Origin: an uncultured Clostridia bacterium
Lineage (GTDB): Bacteria; Bacillota; Clostridia; TANB77; CAG-508
DNA length: 36,106 nucleotides
Assembly: GCA_947623865.1 (NCBI GenBank)
Contig: CANQIC010000014.1
Coordinates: 1-36,106, forward strand
Direction: 5' to 3'
The notes below the pieces were generated by a model. That model was not told where the DNA came from. It worked only from the letters and a program-made list of their open reading frames with translations, and did not search any database. Every line of letters starts with the position of its first letter. Within the stretch, counting starts at the first letter, position 1. Positions 26,098-33,491 of the stretch are shown here, one piece after another. The position numbers and the translations under genes are program-made.

Positions 26098-26694
26098 ATG
26101 AAAGAGATTTTAAGACATATAATAAAATTTATATTAGAATTATTGGTGCTAATAGTCTATAGACCAAAAACTGTGGGAATGCAAAATATAGAAAAGGGAA
26201 AAGCAGCTATAATTTGCCCTAATCATGTTCATGCACTAGATTCAGCAGTCATAGTTTTAACTAACAAAAGAAAAATTAATATACTTGCAAAAGAGGAACT
26301 ATTTAAAAATTGCTTTATAAGATTTCTTGCAAATATATTTGGAGTATATCCTGTAAATAGACAAAAAAGGTCTATGGAAAGCATAAAAGTGTCACTTAAA
26401 TTATTGAAGAGTAATGAATTATTGATGATATTTCCAGAAGGAACAAGAAACGGGATGGAAAAAGGAGTAAAACCAAAAGATGGAGCAGTAAAATTGGCAA
26501 TGAAAGCAAATGTTCCAATTATTCCAGTAGGGGTTCAAGGAAATTTTAAATTTTTTAAAAAGGTAAAAGTAAATATAGGTAAGCCAATATATTACTCAGA
26601 ATACAAAAATGATATAAATAATAAAGAAGTTTTAGATAAATTAACAGAAGACTTAATGAAAGAAATAATAAAATTAAGAGATGAAAATATATAA
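26098..26694 (+). CDS. plsC: 1-acyl-sn-glycerol-3-phosphate acyltransferase
   Basis: PlsC adds the second acyl chain to lysophosphatidic acid at the inner membrane, making phosphatidic acid. The 198-aa protein has an N-terminal hydrophobic helix (~8-22), the catalytic NHVHALDS (the NHx4D motif), VYPVNRQKRSM, the substrate-binding FPEGTRNGM and the IIPVGVQG block, all in the expected order and spacing. AAAAGGAG precedes the ATG. It sits behind cmk; the usual next partners (ispH, rpsA) are not here. Confidence 0.94.
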   Translation: MKEILRHIIKFILELLVLIVYRPKTVGMQNIEKGKAAIICPNHVHALDSAVIVLTNKRKINILAKEELFKNCFIRFLANIFGVYPVNRQKRSMESIKVSLKLLKSNELLMIFPEGTRNGMEKGVKPKDGAVKLAMKANVPIIPVGVQGNFKFFKKVKVNIGKPIYYSEYKNDINNKEVLDKLTEDLMKEIIKLRDENI

Positions 26695-26711
26695 GAAAGG
26701 CATTTTGCTAA

Positions 26712-26779
26712 GTTAGTCGTTGGAGCAAATGAGAAATACATGCCACTCACTTTGCTCGGGCAAATATAGGTTGTCTAAC
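26712..26779. other. Imperfect long hairpin downstream of plsC
   Basis: gttag/ctaac (26712-26716 with 26775-26779) closes an interior part with gagcaaa/tttgctc (26723-26729 with 26751-26757) and tgag/ctca (26730-26733 with 26746-26749, one bulged C). No T run follows. Possibly a dispersed repeat or RNA-stabilising end. Confidence 0.35.
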
Positions 26780-26840
26780 CTTGTTGTATACGGAAAAATC
26801 TTAAATGTAGTTAAAATAAAATTCAAATTTTTCTATACAA

Positions 26841-26885
26841 TAAAAAAGACCCCTTAGTGCTACTTTAAACAAAGTAACAGGGGTC
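26841..26885 (-). terminator. Terminator of the minus-strand 191-aa gene
   Basis: On the minus strand gacccct/aggggtc (26879-26885 with 26848-26854) with an inner tacttt/aaagta stem is followed by a run of six U (26847-26842). Confidence 0.8.
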
Positions 26886-26906
26886 GTTTGAGGGGGAAAG
26901 TCTACT

Positions 26907-27482
26907 CTATTTATTTAGAGGGACTTTTTTTGACTGAAGTGGAGCAGTTACATAAAATATTTCTCTCTTATCGAGAGAGCCTACTACGTAGTAATAACAG
27001 TTTAATACCTTTACTGGTTCATTATTATAAAGTAGTTTTATTAGGTTTTTCTGCGTACTATCTACATAGCCACTATCATCAAATTCATAGAGAACATCTT
27101 TCATGCATTGATATTTTTGGCTAAATTTAGTTGAATCTGTGCCTTTGCTGTTATTAATAAACCTTAAAAGGTCTATGTGATCTTCAAAGACAAGCCAATC
27201 TTTTGATACAACGATTTTGCCACCTTTTTCTGATGCATCATATGTCCGTCCTTCTACGAAAGAATTTGAGTCTATCTCTGTTTGAGCAGCCTCTAAGTCT
27301 TTACTCATATTATAATTATGATATACAAGGCATCCAATAGTAATCATTAAAATAATTACGATAAAGATTAAGGAAACAATTCCTATTACCTTGACGTTTT
27401 TACGACTTTTTTCTAGTATTACTTGATTTTCTTGTACTCCTTGTACTCCTTGTACGTCTTGTAAGTTCTTTGTGTTTTTCAT
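26907..27482 (-). CDS. Hypothetical single-pass membrane protein with VQG repeats
   Basis: The 191-aa start at 27482 is chosen because AAAGGA lies ~10 nt upstream; an ATG three codons earlier overlaps that site. Residues ~5-20 (LQDVQGVQGVQENQ) come from a 9-bp tandem repeat (27431-27466). A single membrane helix lies at ~32-55 (VIGIVSLIFIVIILMITIGC), followed by a coiled segment and a ~120-residue presumably external domain with no family I recognise. One Arg codon is CGG (27246-27248, in EGRTYDA), unlike the core genes. The gene sits alone in opposite orientation between plsC and typA with its own terminator. It looks accessory. Confidence 0.55.
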   Translation of the reverse strand: MKNTKNLQDVQGVQGVQENQVILEKSRKNVKVIGIVSLIFIVIILMITIGCLVYHNYNMSKDLEAAQTEIDSNSFVEGRTYDASEKGGKIVVSKDWLVFEDHIDLLRFINNSKGTDSTKFSQKYQCMKDVLYEFDDSGYVDSTQKNLIKLLYNNEPVKVLNCYYYVVGSLDKREIFYVTAPLQSKKVPLNK

Positions 27483-27521
27483 GAATAACAATCCTTTCTT
27501 TTGATCTTTTAGTTACTTTTT

Positions 27522-27533
27522 GGGGAATTCCCC
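27522..27533. promoter_or_regulatory. Perfect 12-bp palindrome before the 191-aa gene
   Basis: ggggaattcccc lies in the leader ~40 nt upstream of the minus-strand start. It could be a repressor operator or a short RNA hairpin. Confidence 0.25.
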
Positions 27534-27606
27534 ATAATTTTGTACCCCCTCAATGATTTGAATACAATTATATTTTACCATATTATGCAAAAAAACGCAA
27601 ATTTTC

Positions 27607-27636
27607 TTGACAAATAATCATTAACAGGGGTATAAT
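27607..27636 (+). promoter_or_regulatory. Promoter of typA
   Basis: TTGACA (27607-27612), 18-nt spacer, TATAAT (27631-27636): perfect hexamers, 41 nt before the start. Confidence 0.75.
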
Positions 27637-27677
27637 TAATTGTTATCATAAATATAAAACAGAGGAGATTATAAGTA

Positions 27678-29487
27678 ATGAGTAATCAAAAAATTAGAAA
27701 TGTAGCAATTATAGCACACGTAGATCATGGTAAAACAACATTAGTTGATAGCTTACTTAGACAAAGTGGTACATTTAGAGATAATGAACAAGTAGAAGAA
27801 AGAGTAATGGATTCAAACGATTTGGAGAAAGAAAGAGGAATTACAATACTTGCTAAAAACACATCAGTAATGTACAATGATATAAAAATAAATATAGTAG
27901 ACACACCTGGACATGCTGATTTCGGTGGAGAGGTAGAAAGAGTACTAAAAATGGTTGATGGAGTACTTTTATTAGTTGACGCATTTGAAGGAGCAATGCC
28001 TCAAACAAGAGAAGTTCTAAAGAAATCATTAGCACTAAATTTAAAACCAATAGTAGTAATAAATAAAATAGATAGACCAGGTGCAACTCCATATAAAGTT
28101 GTAGATCAAGTATTAGAACTATTCATTGAATTAGGAGCAAATGATGAGCAATTAGAATTTCCGGTAGTATATGCATCTGCAAAAGAAGGAATAGCAAAAC
28201 TTGATTTAGATGAGGATTCATCTGATATGAAGTGTATATTTGAAACAATTATTAACAATATTGAACCACCTAAATGCAGTGAAGAAGGACCTATGCAAAT
28301 GCTAGTTTCAAACATAGATTATGATGATTATGTTGGAAGAATAGCAGTAGGAAGAATTGAAAGAGGAATAATAAAAGAAGGAATGCAAGTAGCAGTATGC
28401 AAAAATAATAAAACAGAAAATGCAAAAATAATGAATGTTTATACATACAAAGGACTAAAAAAAGAAGAAGTTGAAATTGCAAAAGCAGGAGATATAGTAG
28501 AAATATCAGGTATAACAAATATAAATATTGGTGAAACAATATGTGATATTAATAATCCTGAAAAAATCGAGTTTGTAAATATCGATGAACCAACAGTAAC
28601 AATGACATTTTCAGTAAATAATGGACCTTTTGCTGGAAAAGAAGGAGAATTTATAACATCAAGACATATAAGAGATAGATTATTCAAAGAATTAGAAAGA
28701 AATGTTTCTCTAAGAGTAAAAGAAACAGATACACCAGATTCATATGAAGTAGCAGGACGTCGGAGAACTTCATTTATCTGTTCTTATTGAAACAATGAGA
28801 AGAGAAGGATTTGAACTTTTAGTATCTCGTCCAAAAGTTATATTTAAAGAAATAAATGGAGAGAAATGCGAGCCAATTGAATTATTAGTTGTAAATGTTC
28901 CAGATGACTGTATAGGAAGTGTAATAGAAAAATTAGGAAGAAGAAAAGCAGAAATGATAAATATGGAACCTGCTGAAGATGGACATACAAAAATTGAATT
29001 TAAAATACCAGCAAGGGGATTAATTGGATATAGAACAGAATTCTTAACAGATACTAAAGGCGAAGGGGTAATGAACCATGTATTTGATTCATATGAGCCA
29101 TATAAAGGAGACGTAGTATCAAGAGTAAGAGGAACAATAGTAGCATTTGAACAAGGAAAAGCTATAACATATGGGTTATATAACGCCCAAGATAAGGGAG
29201 ACTTATTTATAGGACCTGGAACAGAAGTATACGAAGGCATGATAGTTGGACTAAATTCTAGAGGAGAAGATTTGGCAGTAAATGTATGTAAAGAAAAGCA
29301 TTTAACAAACACAAGAGCATCTGGTTCAGATGAGGCTTTAAGACTTGTTCCACCTATTCAAATGTCACTAGAAAAAGCAATAGAATTTATACAAGATGAT
29401 GAACTAGTAGAAGTAACTCCTCAAAGTATAAGATTAAGAAAGAAAATATTAAATAATAAAGAAAGGGAAAGAGCAGCAAGAAGGTAA
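27678..29487 (+). CDS. typA: Ribosome-associated GTPase TypA/BipA, +1 frameshift at CGG
   Basis: TypA is an EF-G-like GTPase in 50S assembly and stress response. Zero frame reads 361 codons: HVDHGKTTLVDSLL (G1), ERGITILAKN (G2), VDTPGHADFGGEVERV (G3), NKIDRPGA (G4), then domains II and III. At codon 362, CGG (28761-28763), the frame breaks and ends at 28790. Skipping the C restores the conserved [21 protein letters not shown] junction and runs to 29487, giving 602 aa, the normal TypA length. Without the shift the protein would lose domain V and the C-terminal domain needed for ribosome binding. This is the only in-frame CGG in the gene. An internal ATG at 28795 has no ribosome binding site. 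Confidence 0.9.
28761..28763 (+). other. +1 frameshift site 2: CGG at typA codon 362
   Basis: Zero-frame context is gga cgt CGG aga. Skipping one base gives gga cgt (c) gga gaa ctt, i.e. G-R-G-E-L of TypA. Confidence 0.75.
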
Positions 29488-29529
29488 GTTCAAAAAAGAA
29501 TTTGAATTTAAATAAGTTGAGAGGTTAAA

Positions 29530-30114
29530 ATGAACATAGATATAATTAAGCAGAATGCATTAAATGATCATATCCCAATTATAATGGATGATACGTTAGA
29601 AATTATAAAAAATATATTATTAGAAGAGAAACCTAAAAGAATATTAGAATTAGGAACTGCAACAGGGTATTCATCTATTTGTTTTTCAGACGTATTAAAT
29701 AACAACGTTTATATAGATACAATTGAATTAGATGAAGAAAGAGCAAATGAGGCAATAGAAAATATAAAAGAATTAGGGCTTCAGAAAAACATAAATGTAA
29801 TTATAGGAAATGCTGTAGATATACTTCCTACACTAAATGAAAAATACGATATATTTTTTATAGATGCAGCAAAAGGAAAGTATCCAATATTTTTAAAAGA
29901 AGCAATAAGACTTTCGAAAAAGGGTAGTATAATACTTGCAGATAATATATTATATAAAGGTTATGTGATGAGTGATTATAATAAACATAAGCAGAGAACA
30001 GCTGTAAGAAATTTAAGAGAGTATATAAAAGAAACAACTCAGAATAAAAATTTAGAAACTGAAATTTTAGAAATAGGAGATGGACTAGCAGTAAGTAGAG
30101 TGCTAGACTTATAA
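29530..30114 (+). CDS. trmR: tRNA 5-hydroxyuridine methyltransferase TrmR (YrrM-like)
   Basis: The 194-aa class I SAM-dependent O-methyltransferase has motif I ELGTATGYSSICFSD (~40-54), an acidic post-I strand IDTIELDEERANEA, and the metal/SAM loop FFIDAAKGKYPIF (~114-126) with the ADNILYKGYV segment. This is the catechol-OMT-like fold of B. subtilis YrrM/TrmR, which methylates 5-hydroxyuridine at tRNA position 34 to 5-methoxyuridine. The U32 gene two positions downstream encodes the matching tRNA hydroxylation protein, which supports this assignment over a generic O-methyltransferase. Confidence 0.8.
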   Translation: MNIDIIKQNALNDHIPIIMDDTLEIIKNILLEEKPKRILELGTATGYSSICFSDVLNNNVYIDTIELDEERANEAIENIKELGLQKNINVIIGNAVDILPTLNEKYDIFFIDAAKGKYPIFLKEAIRLSKKGSIILADNILYKGYVMSDYNKHKQRTAVRNLREYIKETTQNKNLETEILEIGDGLAVSRVLDL

Positions 30115-30119
30115 ATAAT

Positions 30120-31328
30120 ATGGAAAAGGATAAAAGGAAAGAATTTATAAAAGAATTTGCTGTAGCAGTAAATACGATTGCGAAAGAGAAGTTTTTAAGA
30201 GAAACTAGACCTACAACAATTGGAGAAACAATTGATGGATATAAAGGATTTATATCTGATTTAGGTGGTGGCTTTTTAGAAATTGCTGAAAACTATAATG
30301 AATGTATACAAATTGCTAAAATGAATGAATTAATAGGAGATACAAAACTAAAAGCACGAATAAAAGATTTTTCTAGTTCCTGCATAAATACTTATGATAA
30401 GGAAAAAGAATTAGATGACGTATTTGGAATAGAAATAGTTACAGCAACAGAATTTGAAAAAGAACTGTTAATGCTATTTAATCATTTGATATTCGATATA
30501 TATAAAGATAAAAAATATAATAAGAAAAATGGTTATGCTGCATACCATTGCATGGGAAATTTTTCACCAGAAAGAGGAAAATCACAAGAAGAAATTAAAA
30601 AAATAATAGATGAAGCAAAGACAAGAGAGTATATATATTCAAAAAGTGAACCAAATTATGATAATAAAAGAAAATTAGTTAATATTTTTCCAAACTTATC
30701 AGAATATATTTCTGATTCAAAAAATTCAAAAGAATTTATAGGTGTACTAGGAGAAATGACTGAATATATGGAATACACTAAAACATCAATACAGAATATT
30801 CCTATAATAGAATTCCATTTTTTAACAACTCAAGTAGAGCAAGAAGCAATAAGAGGAAAAGCAAGTCATGCAAATTATAAAAAGATAAATAGAAAACTAA
30901 TAGAAGAATATTTTGAGCAAGGAAGATTAATAAGAGGAATAAATGCTCCATGGAAATTTACTGGAGGAATAAATGGATTAAAGTTACAAGATTTTTATGA
31001 TACATTAATAGAAAATTGGCCTTTTTTGAAAAGAGATATTGTTAAAAAAAGAGACTCAGGAGAAGAAACAAAAGAAAAAAATACTATTTCTAAATTTGAC
31101 ATACTGACTGCCTCTCAATTTCCATTTTTAAGAAAATATTTAGAAGGAAAATTTGAATATTCAGAAGAAAAGAAAGATGAAAAATGGGGATTATTAAAAG
31201 GATTAATAATTGCAAATAAAATAAATACAAATGAAAAGAATCCTCATTCTGCAGAAGACGAATTGATAAATAAAATAGATAAAATTTGGTCTAATGAAGA
31301 TAAATCTTCTACAAGAGGAGGAATTTAG
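30120..31328 (+). CDS. RelA/SpoT-like nucleotidyltransferase-domain protein
   Basis: The 402-aa protein shows the spacing of a RelA/SpoT (p)ppGpp synthetase domain: ARIKDFSS (Arg80), LDDVFGIEIVTA (Asp100), KKNGYAAYHCM (Tyr139, His143) and PIIEFHFLTTQVEQEA with Glu231, followed by ASHANYKK (His250, Tyr253). In typical synthetases the fourth motif is E-I-Q-I-R; here it is E-F-H-F, so activity may differ. The rest, including ~140 C-terminal residues, is unfamiliar. It lies 5 nt after trmR, with no ribosome binding site, and directly before a U32 gene, so it is translationally coupled in a tRNA-modification operon. Function might be alarmone synthesis or a tRNA- or nucleotide-targeting transferase; this is inference. 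Confidence 0.55.
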   Translation: MEKDKRKEFIKEFAVAVNTIAKEKFLRETRPTTIGETIDGYKGFISDLGGGFLEIAENYNECIQIAKMNELIGDTKLKARIKDFSSSCINTYDKEKELDDVFGIEIVTATEFEKELLMLFNHLIFDIYKDKKYNKKNGYAAYHCMGNFSPERGKSQEEIKKIIDEAKTREYIYSKSEPNYDNKRKLVNIFPNLSEYISDSKNSKEFIGVLGEMTEYMEYTKTSIQNIPIIEFHFLTTQVEQEAIRGKASHANYKKINRKLIEEYFEQGRLIRGINAPWKFTGGINGLKLQDFYDTLIENWPFLKRDIVKKRDSGEETKEKNTISKFDILTASQFPFLRKYLEGKFEYSEEKKDEKWGLLKGLIIANKINTNEKNPHSAEDELINKIDKIWSNEDKSSTRGGI

Positions 31329-31331
31329 TGA

Positions 31332-32564
31332 ATGGATAAACCAGAATTATTAGCACCAGCAGGGTCATATGAAAAAGCAAAAACAGCTTTTTTGTATGGA
31401 GCAGATGCTGTATATATGGGAACTGCAAAATTATCTTTAAGGTCTAGAGTAGATGTTGAAAATGATGAACTTTCAAAAACAATAGAATATGCACATTCGA
31501 TAAATAAGAAGGTATATGCAGCATTAAACATATATGCAAGAGATTATATGTATGATGAAGTAATAAAACAAGCAAAACTTTTAAATAAATTAAAAGTAGA
31601 TGGAATTATTGTATCAGATGGTGGAGTTATAGAAACTTTAAAAGAATATGCTCCAAATATTGATATACATATAAGCACCCAAACTAATGTTGTTGGATAT
31701 AATAGCTGTAAATTCTGGCATAAAAATGGTGCTAAAAGAATAGTAATAGCAAGAGAACTTAATAAAAAAGAAATAGATACTATAATGAAAAATAAACCAG
31801 ATGATTTAGAAATAGAAATGTTTATTCATGGAGCAATATGTTACAGCTATTCTGGAAGGTGTCATTTAAGTGACTTTTTGGCATCAAGATGTGGAAATTT
31901 AGGGGATTGTGCTCAAAGTTGTAGATGGGCATATAATCTATATCTAGAAGAAAAAAATAATCCAGGAAACTTAATGCCTGTAGAACAAGATGCAAATGGA
32001 ACATATATCCTTTCTTCAAAAGATTTATGTTTAATAAAAGAGTTGCCGGAAATAATAAAAATGGGAATAGATAGCCTAAAAATTGAAGGAAGATTAAAAA
32101 CGGAGTATTATTTAGCAACAGTAATAAATTCATATAGAAATGCAATTGATGATTATATGAAAAATCCACAAGAATATGATTATAGAAAATACTTAAAGGA
32201 ATTAGAAAAAACTAAAACAAGAGGAATAACAACTTTTTATTTTAACGATAAAGACAACAAAGATTTTCAAGAGTATGAAGGAAAGCAATATAATCCTAAT
32301 TATGAGTTTGGTGGTAAAATATTAGAAATAGAAAAAGATGGAAAAGCAGTTATAGAAATAAGAAATAGGTTACAATTAAAAGATGTTATAGAAATAATAA
32401 TACCAAACAAATTAGAGCCTATTAGTTTTACAATTGAGGAAATGTGGGATATAGAAACTAAAGAAACAATAAATCATATTAATCCAGGAAAAGAAGGACA
32501 AAAGGTAATATTAAGACTACCGATAAATATAGAAAAAGGTTGGATATTAAGAAGAAAAAAGTAA
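31332..32564 (+). CDS. U32 peptidase-family tRNA hydroxylation protein (TrhP-like)
   Basis: The 410-aa protein begins PELLAPAGSYEKAKTAFLYG and contains the U32 signature EMFIHGAICYSYSGRCHLS (~160-180), followed by the Cys-rich DFLASRCGNLGDCAQSCRW that binds an Fe-S cluster in the family. YrrN/YrrO (TrhP) of B. subtilis make 5-hydroxyuridine at tRNA position 34 using prephenate, the substrate for TrmR methylation, and the pairing in one operon here fits that pathway. Despite the family name no peptidase activity is implied. GAGGAGG precedes the start. No in-frame CGG. Confidence 0.85.
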   Translation: MDKPELLAPAGSYEKAKTAFLYGADAVYMGTAKLSLRSRVDVENDELSKTIEYAHSINKKVYAALNIYARDYMYDEVIKQAKLLNKLKVDGIIVSDGGVIETLKEYAPNIDIHISTQTNVVGYNSCKFWHKNGAKRIVIARELNKKEIDTIMKNKPDDLEIEMFIHGAICYSYSGRCHLSDFLASRCGNLGDCAQSCRWAYNLYLEEKNNPGNLMPVEQDANGTYILSSKDLCLIKELPEIIKMGIDSLKIEGRLKTEYYLATVINSYRNAIDDYMKNPQEYDYRKYLKELEKTKTRGITTFYFNDKDNKDFQEYEGKQYNPNYEFGGKILEIEKDGKAVIEIRNRLQLKDVIEIIIPNKLEPISFTIEEMWDIETKETINHINPGKEGQKVILRLPINIEKGWILRRKK

Positions 32565-32623
32565 AAAGATGAACCTTGTAAAATGTTAAATTATACTATA
32601 CAATAAAAAGAAAAGGAGCTTTA

Positions 32624-33298
32624 ATGAGAAGAACAAAATTAAAAGATAGAGTATTACCTAAATATACAAAAGGCGAAGAAATTTTTAATATGACATCTCA
32701 TATTGTAGGTGCTTCATTGGGTGTGATTGCCACTATACTTTGCATTGTAATTTCGTCAATACACAAAAATACTTATGGAATAGTTAGTAGTATTGTTTAT
32801 GGAATAAGTTTAATAGTATTATATACAATGTCTAGCATATATCATGGATTATCGCCTAAAATTATGGGAAAAAAAGTAATGCAAGTATTGGATCATTGTA
32901 CTATATTTTTATTAATAGCAGGATCATATACACCATTTACTCTTTGTACTTTTAGAGCTTATGACCCAATACTTGGATGGGTTATGTTTGCATTAATATG
33001 GGGAGCTGCAATACTAGGAATAGTGTTAAATGCAATTGATTTAAAAAAGTATCGTGTATTTTCAATGATGTGCTATATAGCAATGGGATGGGCAATAATA
33101 ATTAGAGTAGATTTATTACCAAAACTAATACCTTTACCAGGAATAATACTATTAGTTGCAGGAGGAATAGCATATACAATAGGAGCAATACTATATGGAG
33201 TAGGAGTAAAACATAAATATATCCATTCTGTATTTCATTTATTTATTTTATTAGGAAGCATACTACAATTTTTCTGTATATTGCTTTATGCTTTATAA
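32624..33298 (+). CDS. Hemolysin III-like membrane protein (PAQR family)
   Basis: The 224-aa protein has seven predicted membrane helices. Typical landmarks are EEIFNMTSHIVGASLG, SSIYHGL (Ser/His), LDHCTIFLLIAGSYTPF and KYIHSVFHLFILLGS at the end, which together supply the conserved Ser, Asp and three His residues of the YqfA/HlyIII branch. The in vivo role is not settled (membrane homeostasis is proposed for some bacterial members); a toxin role is unlikely. AAAAGGAG precedes the ATG. No clear promoter is seen between it and the U32 gene. Confidence 0.9.
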   Translation: MRRTKLKDRVLPKYTKGEEIFNMTSHIVGASLGVIATILCIVISSIHKNTYGIVSSIVYGISLIVLYTMSSIYHGLSPKIMGKKVMQVLDHCTIFLLIAGSYTPFTLCTFRAYDPILGWVMFALIWGAAILGIVLNAIDLKKYRVFSMMCYIAMGWAIIIRVDLLPKLIPLPGIILLVAGGIAYTIGAILYGVGVKHKYIHSVFHLFILLGSILQFFCILLYAL

Positions 33299-33303
33299 TT
33301 TTC

Positions 33304-33372
33304 ATGGAGATTTTGCCCAGAGCGAATTCTCCATTTTATTTTATGGAGATTTTGCTCGGAGCGAATTCTCCA
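33304..33372. repeat. Two 30-bp direct repeats, each an imperfect palindrome
   Basis: Copies at 33304-33333 and 33343-33372 match at 28 of 30 positions. Each has arms tggaga and tctcca. They lie between the hemolysin III-like gene and ruvB, separated by a 9-nt T-rich spacer. The function is unknown; they may be intergenic hairpin repeats or regulator sites. Confidence 0.7.
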
Positions 33373-33439
33373 CTCGAGGAAATTTTATCTATTTTATAAA
33401 GTAATTCATTGCTTTCTCGTATTTTTTAATGCTTTAGTA

Positions 33440-33468
33440 TTGCATAAAGTTCAACTTAAAGATATAAT
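33440..33468 (+). promoter_or_regulatory. Promoter of ruvB
   Basis: TTGCAT (33440-33445), 17-nt spacer, TATAAT (33463-33468), 23 nt before the start codon, with GAGGT between. Confidence 0.65.
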
Positions 33469-33491
33469 TAAACAGAAACGAGAGGTATAAA

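Noticed and set aside
26888-27124. Plus-strand 78-codon ORF
   Set aside because: It is the antisense of the minus-strand 191-aa gene and its terminator region, with no ribosome binding site.
28795-29487. A separate second gene encoding the C-terminal half of TypA
   Set aside because: The ATG at 28795 is an internal Met of the conserved [11 protein letters not shown] block, has no ribosome binding site, and the preceding residues of the same frame match TypA.
33304-33372. CRISPR array
   Set aside because: Only two 30-bp repeats separated by 9 nt, far too short a spacer, and no cas genes.
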